Positions 7,219-11,004 of a stretch of DNA of 11,004 nt are shown here, one piece after another. Each line of letters opens with the position of its first letter. Position 1 is the first letter of the stretch. The stretch is from Methyloprofundus sp. (GTDB taxonomy: Bacteria; Pseudomonadota; Gammaproteobacteria; Methylococcales; Methylomonadaceae): assembly GCA_030636485.1 (NCBI GenBank), contig DAOVWV010000027.1:1-11004 (forward strand), given 5' to 3'. A program made the position numbers and the translations under genes. Under the pieces are notes generated by a model, which was given only the letters and a program-made list of their open reading frames with translations, made no database searches and had not been told where the DNA came from.

Positions 7219-7247
7219 CTAAAGCCACGGTTTAAAAATGGCTTTAG
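7219..7247. promoter_or_regulatory. Perfect 9-bp hairpin in the leader of the GAPDH-arsJ unit
   Basis: CTAAAGCCA (7219-7227) and TGGCTTTAG (7239-7247) are exact reverse complements around an 11-base loop. The hairpin lies 38 bp before the GAPDH start. It is not followed by T residues on either strand, which argues against an intrinsic terminator. An operator or mRNA leader hairpin is possible; nothing in the sequence decides between them. Confidence 0.45.
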
Positions 7248-7318
7248 GTTTGGTTAAAGTCAGGCATTAAGGTTTGTGTAGGCTACGTACTTAAGACGGG
7301 ACAAACAACACGCAATCT

Positions 7319-7355
7319 CGCTCCCACGCGGAGCGTCACGGCCATTAAGTTAAGA
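7319..7355. repeat. Dispersed intergenic repeat, copy 1, with hairpin CGCTCC-CACGC-GGAGCG
   Basis: A perfect 6-bp hairpin (7319-7335) opens a segment that continues CGTCACGGCCATTAAGT. Nearly the same sequence appears at 10922-10957 in the same orientation (TCCCACGC, then GCGTCAC, GCCATTAAGT). Both copies are in gene-free spacers on the same side of minus-strand genes, as expected of a genome-wide intergenic repeat. Confidence 0.6.
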
Positions 7356-7364
7356 GAATTAACA

Positions 7365-8285
7365 TCACTCCCCATCAAAAAACAATTTCTCTTCCAGTGT
7401 TTTACCTTGACTCAGCTGACGGTACTGCCAGCCATTATCAGCAATACAGCCCAGTACCTGTAGATCCATTTTCGCTTCAATATCTGGATTATACTGCACT
7501 ATATACTCATTCTTCTGGGGATTGGAAACCTGTATAACGCCCTTTAATTGCTTGAATTTTTCAATAACCTCAACGGCAGGAGAAGGCTCCATTTGTAGCG
7601 TGATAAACCGGGTAGGACTATTATGCTCAGAGGCGTTTAATTGCATTGAACTCATAAGCCCATTTTCCAGCAATAAAATTTTCTGACACAAGCGGCCTAA
7701 TTCAGTAAGATCATGAGAACTAATAATAAACGTTGTTGCAGGCGATAATTCAGTAATAATAGAGCGAATATTACGTGTATTAACGGGATCTAAGCCAGCT
7801 GTAGGCTCATCAAGAAGAATCAGCTCTGGGCTACCAATTAAAGCCTGGGCGATAGCAACGCGCTTAGCCATGCCATGACTCAGCGTATCAGGTTTTAGTT
7901 TAAACGAATCATTTAGGCTTACCGCATCTAAAACCCTTATTGCTTCATTTGTCGCCTGTTTCGTCGTCAAGCCCTGTAGTCGTGCATAAAAACGAAGTTG
8001 CTCACCGATTGTCAATGCAGGATCCAACCTGGCATCCTGAGGAAGCGCGGATACTTTACCACTCAGTACTGCCGCACCAGGCTTGTGACCAAACAGCGTC
8101 AACGTCCCCGATGATACCGGCAGAAAACCACAAAGCAGACTGAGTAAAGTGGTTTTACCTGCACCATTCGGCCCCACCAAACCAACGGGTTCCCCTGCGA
8201 GCACATTAAAACCGACATCGCTAAGCGCAGTTTTGCCAGTATAGGAATAACTAAGATGATGACATTGTATTATTGGCGTAGTCAT
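7365..8285 (-). CDS. ABC-2 type exporter, ATP-binding subunit
   Basis: The 306-residue nucleotide-binding subunit has Walker A GPNGAGKTT (38-46), Q-loop LPQDA (81-85), signature LSHGM (135-139, a variant of LSGGQ), Walker B LILLDEP (155-161) and the H-loop histidine (191). After about residue 215 comes an 85-90-residue C-terminal domain typical of ABC-2 exporter ATPases, ending LEEKLFFDGE. It should energise export by the permease encoded immediately upstream. The two genes overlap by ATGA, and an AGG 8 bases before the start serves as ribosome binding site. The substrate cannot be told from sequence. The general fold resembles the NosF/CcmA-like and drug- or lipid-exporter ATPases, without a decisive link. 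Confidence 0.92.
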   Translation of the reverse strand: MTTPIIQCHHLSYSYTGKTALSDVGFNVLAGEPVGLVGPNGAGKTTLLSLLCGFLPVSSGTLTLFGHKPGAAVLSGKVSALPQDARLDPALTIGEQLRFYARLQGLTTKQATNEAIRVLDAVSLNDSFKLKPDTLSHGMAKRVAIAQALIGSPELILLDEPTAGLDPVNTRNIRSIITELSPATTFIISSHDLTELGRLCQKILLLENGLMSSMQLNASEHNSPTRFITLQMEPSPAVEVIEKFKQLKGVIQVSNPQKNEYIVQYNPDIEAKMDLQVLGCIADNGWQYRQLSQGKTLEEKLFFDGE

Positions 8286-9103
8286 AATTTTTGCCTATGC
8301 ATAATCCAGCACCCTAAACTCAACAGCACGACACTTTGCAGTAAAGGAATATAAGCAAGCTGTATCGCCTGCCACTGTGAAAGCTGAGAGAGTGCAGACA
8401 TTTGATACCCGGGAACCAGGATTTTTAAGCTCTCCAATACAGGCAAATAAGAAGATAAAAGACTAATGATCCCGGCCAGAAAACTCCAGATCAAAATAGC
8501 CCATACTGTTGCTTGCCTAGCGGATTTTACCGTTGCCGATAATACTGCCATCATCGCGGTAAACGGTAGCAGAACGATAAGCAGGTTCACTGCGATAGCA
8601 GCCGCGCCATTCAATGCACTGGCAAGCAACGCCGCATCCTGATAAACAGCAACCACGACAGTACTTAATAAAGAGATAGCAATCAACAATGCATGACTTA
8701 ACATTGCTCCGGCAAAGCGACCAAAAAACAGACTGTTTCTACTCACTCGCAAGCCTAAAAACCGCAAAGTACCCCGCTCTCTATCAGAACAAGTCTGATC
8801 AGCAGATGTCAAAATAGTCAATAGTGGAAATATAATCAGCGCAAAATGCCAATATACCGCCAATTCTGGTACCTGCCAATTCAACAGCGCTCCCCAGCCC
8901 ACAAAGTCCAGAAAACTGCCACCAGCTGCTGCATTGTGTTCCTGAGCCAGAAAATCGGCTGCGGAGCGTAGTGGATAAAAGAGAATAAAATACCAGACCA
9001 ATGTAAATGTAATGAGATATAGCAGGCCTTTTCGGGTGGAAAACAACCTTTTTAGCTCAAACTGACAAATCAGCAAGGAATGCATTAGAAAGCCTGAAGA
9101 CAT
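8282..9103 (-). CDS. ABC-2 type exporter, membrane subunit
   Basis: The 273-residue permease begins MSSGFLMHSLLICQFELKRLFSTRKG. It has about six hydrophobic segments and the ABC-2 signature region SDRERGTLRFLGLRVSR just after the second, where a DRExGTLE-type coupling helix is expected. I chose ATG 9103 because AGGAAAG (9107-9113) precedes it with good spacing. The longer frame, to an ATG at 9193, would start inside the REP-like repeat and adds 30 residues that look non-coding. The stop overlaps the ATPase start (ATGA), so the two subunits are coupled. The transported substrate is unknown. Confidence 0.88.
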   Translation of the reverse strand: MSSGFLMHSLLICQFELKRLFSTRKGLLYLITFTLVWYFILFYPLRSAADFLAQEHNAAAGGSFLDFVGWGALLNWQVPELAVYWHFALIIFPLLTILTSADQTCSDRERGTLRFLGLRVSRNSLFFGRFAGAMLSHALLIAISLLSTVVVAVYQDAALLASALNGAAAIAVNLLIVLLPFTAMMAVLSATVKSARQATVWAILIWSFLAGIISLLSSYLPVLESLKILVPGYQMSALSQLSQWQAIQLAYIPLLQSVVLLSLGCWIMHRQKL

Positions 9104-9106
9104 ATT

Positions 9107-9113
9107 CTTTCCT
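9107..9113 (-). promoter_or_regulatory. Shine-Dalgarno AGGAAAG deciding the permease start
   Basis: AGGA lies six bases before ATG 9103, an ideal distance. No comparable site exists before the more distal ATG at 9193. Confidence 0.75.
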
Positions 9114-9182
9114 GTTAGTTGATATATTTTACTTAGGAGCGAGAATTGTAACGTCTCATTATTCACGGGTAAATGCAGATAA

Positions 9183-9216
9183 AAGGTCGTCATTCCCGAA
9201 GTCTGTTATCGGGAAT
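9183..9216 (+). repeat. REP-like palindromic repeat, copy B
   Basis: ATTCCCG (9192-9198) and CGGGAAT (9210-9216) form a perfect 7-bp stem with an 11-base loop. The first 24 bases (9183-9206) are an exact inverted copy of 1853-1876. The element lies between the cimA stop and the ABC permease, directly abutting the nested palindrome at 9217. Confidence 0.75.
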
Positions 9217-9311
9217 CTATAGATTCTCAGAAAAAGAACTTCACGGATACCATCCCTCAAAGGGATGTTATCCGTTGTACAAATGGAATTTATTTATCTG
9301 AGAACCTATAG
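9217..9311. mobile_element. MITE-like nested inverted-repeat element
   Basis: CTATAGATTCTCAG (9217-9230) and CTGAGAACCTATAG (9298-9311) are terminal inverted repeats matching at 13 of 14 positions. Between them is a long hairpin, ACGGATACCATCCCT / AGGGATGTTATCCGT (9243-9257 and 9261-9275), with 14 of 15 pairs and a CAA loop. There is no ORF inside. If the ends are placed at TAGATTCTCAG and CTGAGAACCTA (9220-9308), the element is flanked on both sides by TA. That would fit a miniature element mobilised by an IS630/Tc1-mariner-type transposase. The flanking TA also forms part of a CTATAG palindrome, so this reading is not proven. On the minus strand CTTTTTC follows the inner hairpin, so it could also end cimA transcripts. 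Confidence 0.5.
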
Positions 9312-9319
9312 CCCCAATC

Positions 9320-10852
9320 TCACCTTTGCTCATGCAACTGAATATTAATGATCCTCAGCGCAGCCAAAATAGCGGCAAAAACCTGATTGGAATGTACACC
9401 ACGGGTTTTACGATTATTATTATCACAATCCCAGGTAATCACACATTCTGTCAGCGCACTGGTATGTCCGCCTTTGGGGATTCTGACTTCATAGTCCAGC
9501 AAAGCAGGCAACGCATAATCATGCAGCTTCATGACTTTGTTAATCGCATCTATAAAGGCATCAAAGCCACCATTTCCAGAGCCTGCGGCAACATGTTGCT
9601 CACCTCTCACATCCACACGTAAACTGACGGTTGATTCTAAGTCAAAGCCACTGGTGATGGTGCAGTTAAGTAGTTTGATATGTTGATAATTTTTACTTTC
9701 CAATACATCAGCGATGATAAAAGGCAGGTCATCGGTGGTAATGGTTTGTTTGGAGTCGCCTAACCTCACAATTCTGGCTAGGACTTTTTTCTGGTTTTCC
9801 TCTGAAAGATCGAGTTCCAGTAGTTCCAGGTTCTTTTTTAGCGAAGCCTTGCCGCTCATTTTACCTAGCGCATAGCTATGAATACGTGAAAAACGTTCGG
9901 GCACTAATTTGCTTTTATACAAGTCACCTTTTTGATCACCATCAGCATGAATACCCGCCGTTTGGGTGAATACATCGGTGCCAATAATGGGGGTGTTCGC
10001 TGCAACGCGCTTACCGGAAAAGTTCTCGACTAAATTGCTGGTGCGCATCAAATGGCTTTCATCAATGGATAATTCCATCTGCATTTTGTCACGCAACACC
10101 ACACTCACTTGTGCCAGCGATGCATTCCCTGCCCTTTCTCCCAGGCAGTTAACCGTACAATGAATGGAATTTATTCCGGCTCGTACAGCAGCCATGACAT
10201 TCGCAGTGGCCAGGCCATAATCATTATGCGGATGAAAGTCAAAATGCAACTCTGGGTAACGATGACACATATCGCTTAAGCTATCAAAGACCTCATCAGG
10301 CGACATAACTCCCAAGGTATCAGGCAGCATAAAGTGATTGATGCCAGTACGTTGCAGGCGATCCATTAATTCAAACACATAATTACGGTTATCGCGATAG
10401 CCATTAGACCAATCTTCGAGATAGGCATTAACCGCTAGGCCTTTACTCAGTGCATACTCCACCGTTTTAAGAATATCATCGACATGCTGTTGCAGGGTTT
10501 TCCCCAACTGATCCCGGCAATGCTTTTCACTGCCTTTGGTCAGCAGATTGATAACACTACCGCCTGATTCCAGTATCCAGTCGACACTACGCGTGTGGTC
10601 AACAAACCCCAAGACTTCGACACGGCCATCAAAACCTTCTTCACGCGCCCATTCATTAATTCGCTTTACCGCTTGCTTTTCGCCTTCTGACACGCGTGCA
10701 GAAGCGACTTCAATTCGATCAACCTGTAATGATTGCAGGAGTGCTTTAGCGATATTTAGCTTCTCATCAGGCGCATAGGAAACCCCTTGAGTTTGCTCGC
10801 CATCACGTAAAGTGGTATCCATTATCTGGATATGTCGGGGGTGCGTGGACAT
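9320..10852 (-). CDS. cimA: (R)-citramalate synthase, Leptospira type
   Basis: The 510-residue protein of the isopropylmalate synthase family has a catalytic TIM barrel with DTTLRDGEQ (12-20; Arg16, Asp17), metal-binding HPH (His207, His209), NCLGERAGN (235-243), linker subdomains with GIHADGDQKGDLY, and a C-terminal LeuA-dimer regulatory domain (about 385-505). It aligns almost without gaps to Leptospira CimA as I remember it. The pyruvate-pocket residues coincide: Leu81, Leu104, Tyr144, Glu146 and Thr179, where isopropylmalate synthases carry His and Ser at two sites. It should condense pyruvate and acetyl-CoA to (R)-citramalate, a threonine-free route to isoleucine. The regulatory pocket keeps Asp431, Leu451, Tyr454 and Ile458 but has Phe430 where I recall Tyr. 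AAGG about 9 bases before ATG 10852 is the likely ribosome binding site. An automatic annotation might call it LeuA. Confidence 0.88.
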   Translation of the reverse strand: MSTHPRHIQIMDTTLRDGEQTQGVSYAPDEKLNIAKALLQSLQVDRIEVASARVSEGEKQAVKRINEWAREEGFDGRVEVLGFVDHTRSVDWILESGGSVINLLTKGSEKHCRDQLGKTLQQHVDDILKTVEYALSKGLAVNAYLEDWSNGYRDNRNYVFELMDRLQRTGINHFMLPDTLGVMSPDEVFDSLSDMCHRYPELHFDFHPHNDYGLATANVMAAVRAGINSIHCTVNCLGERAGNASLAQVSVVLRDKMQMELSIDESHLMRTSNLVENFSGKRVAANTPIIGTDVFTQTAGIHADGDQKGDLYKSKLVPERFSRIHSYALGKMSGKASLKKNLELLELDLSEENQKKVLARIVRLGDSKQTITTDDLPFIIADVLESKNYQHIKLLNCTITSGFDLESTVSLRVDVRGEQHVAAGSGNGGFDAFIDAINKVMKLHDYALPALLDYEVRIPKGGHTSALTECVITWDCDNNNRKTRGVHSNQVFAAILAALRIINIQLHEQR

Positions 10853-11004
10853 GTGTGTGTGCCTTAGAAAATGTACAGGAGGGACTGATATTCAACCCAA
10901 AACCAAAGGGTTTATACTCTCATTCCCACGCAGAAAGCGTCACTGCCATTAAGTGAGTGGCGAGAGACATAGGATGTGCTGAGGCACGAAGCGCATCTTT
11001 TGGA
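10853..11004. other. Spacer upstream of cimA with repeat material
   Basis: No coding signal is seen. Directly before the cimA start is a short (AC)n run. Copy 2 of the dispersed repeat is at 10922-10957. Beyond it, GATGTGC (about 10973-10979) can pair with GCGCATC (about 10991-10997) around TGAGGCACGAA-like sequence, another REP-like hairpin. TATAAA (minus strand, about 10911-10916) could be a -10 element, but no good -35 accompanies it. Confidence 0.45.
10922..10957. repeat. Dispersed intergenic repeat, copy 2
   Basis: The segment contains TCCCACGC, GCGTCACTGCCATTAAGT, matching 7322-7355 apart from a few substitutions and a small length difference near the centre. Here the 6-bp hairpin arm of copy 1 is degraded (CAGAAAGCG instead of CGGAGCG). 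Confidence 0.6.

Larger units (their letters stand above)
7181..7364. other. Spacer upstream of the arsenate pair
   Basis: This gap must hold the promoter of the GAPDH-arsJ unit. It contains AT-rich TATATACATAAAT 5 to 18 bases before the GAPDH ATG and the perfect hairpin at 7219-7247. Further upstream, next to the ABC ATPase stop, is a repeat copy (7321-7355). I could not pick a confident -35/-10 pair, and no terminator with a T-run is visible after the ABC genes. Confidence 0.5.

Noticed and set aside
9104..9193. Upstream extension of the ABC permease to ATG 9193
   Set aside because: The start codon falls inside the REP-like repeat, and a strong Shine-Dalgarno sits directly before the ATG at 9103.
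9243..9275. Inner hairpin as a classic rho-independent terminator of cimA
   Set aside because: The T-run on the minus strand begins several bases after the stem and is only five long; possible but weaker than the inverted-repeat element explanation.

Overview
The window is a stretch of bacterial chromosome, almost certainly from a gammaproteobacterium. The support is the thiL-pgpA pair, a YqaA-family membrane protein, a DUF4124-type periplasmic protein, an initiator tRNA of proteobacterial type with encoded CCA, and several REP-like intergenic palindromes. Base composition looks moderate (low-to-mid 40s % GC by eye; not computed). The repeats and gene content recall the Methylococcales methanotrophs, but that is a weak inference. 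Every recognised gene lies on the minus strand, so transcription runs from high to low coordinates.

Reading with transcription: an (R)-citramalate synthase gene (cimA, 10852 to 9320) comes first, preceded by a repeat-bearing spacer. Then comes a 216-bp spacer built of two palindromic elements: a REP-like hairpin and a nested, MITE-like inverted-repeat element. A two-gene ABC-2 exporter follows (permease 9103-8282, ATPase 8285-7365, joined by an ATGA overlap). After another hairpin- and repeat-bearing spacer comes an arsenate-detoxification pair: a dedicated glyceraldehyde-3-phosphate dehydrogenase (7180-6167) and ArsJ (6162-4972), four bases apart. Next is a YqaA-family membrane protein (4795-4214). 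Then there is a likely operon of a small secreted DUF4124-like protein, thiL and pgpA (4161-2283). An initiator tRNA-Met gene (2234-2158) follows, with its own consensus-like promoter and a rho-independent terminator. About 590 bp of apparently non-coding DNA with REP-like palindromes separates it from the last gene.

That last gene (1533 to beyond position 1) is the strangest thing here. It reads as aminodeoxychorismate synthase component I (PabB) for about 400 residues. At an FDGxxDT motif it switches, in frame, into the second half of 5-formyltetrahydrofolate cyclo-ligase. The join removes the PabB C-terminal block and the N-terminal third of the cyclo-ligase. It is either a real deletion fusion of two folate genes or an assembly or clone chimera at a shared short sequence.

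Functionally the window is mostly housekeeping metabolism (folate, thiamine diphosphate, phosphatidylglycerol, isoleucine via citramalate, initiator tRNA) plus one stress module. In that module GAPDH makes 1-arseno-3-phosphoglycerate from arsenate and ArsJ exports it. I see no CRISPR array, no transposase gene, no phage genes and no clear undescribed defence system. The best leads are the chimeric folate ORF, the MITE-like nested palindrome, the Leptospira-type citramalate synthase and the dispersed repeats.
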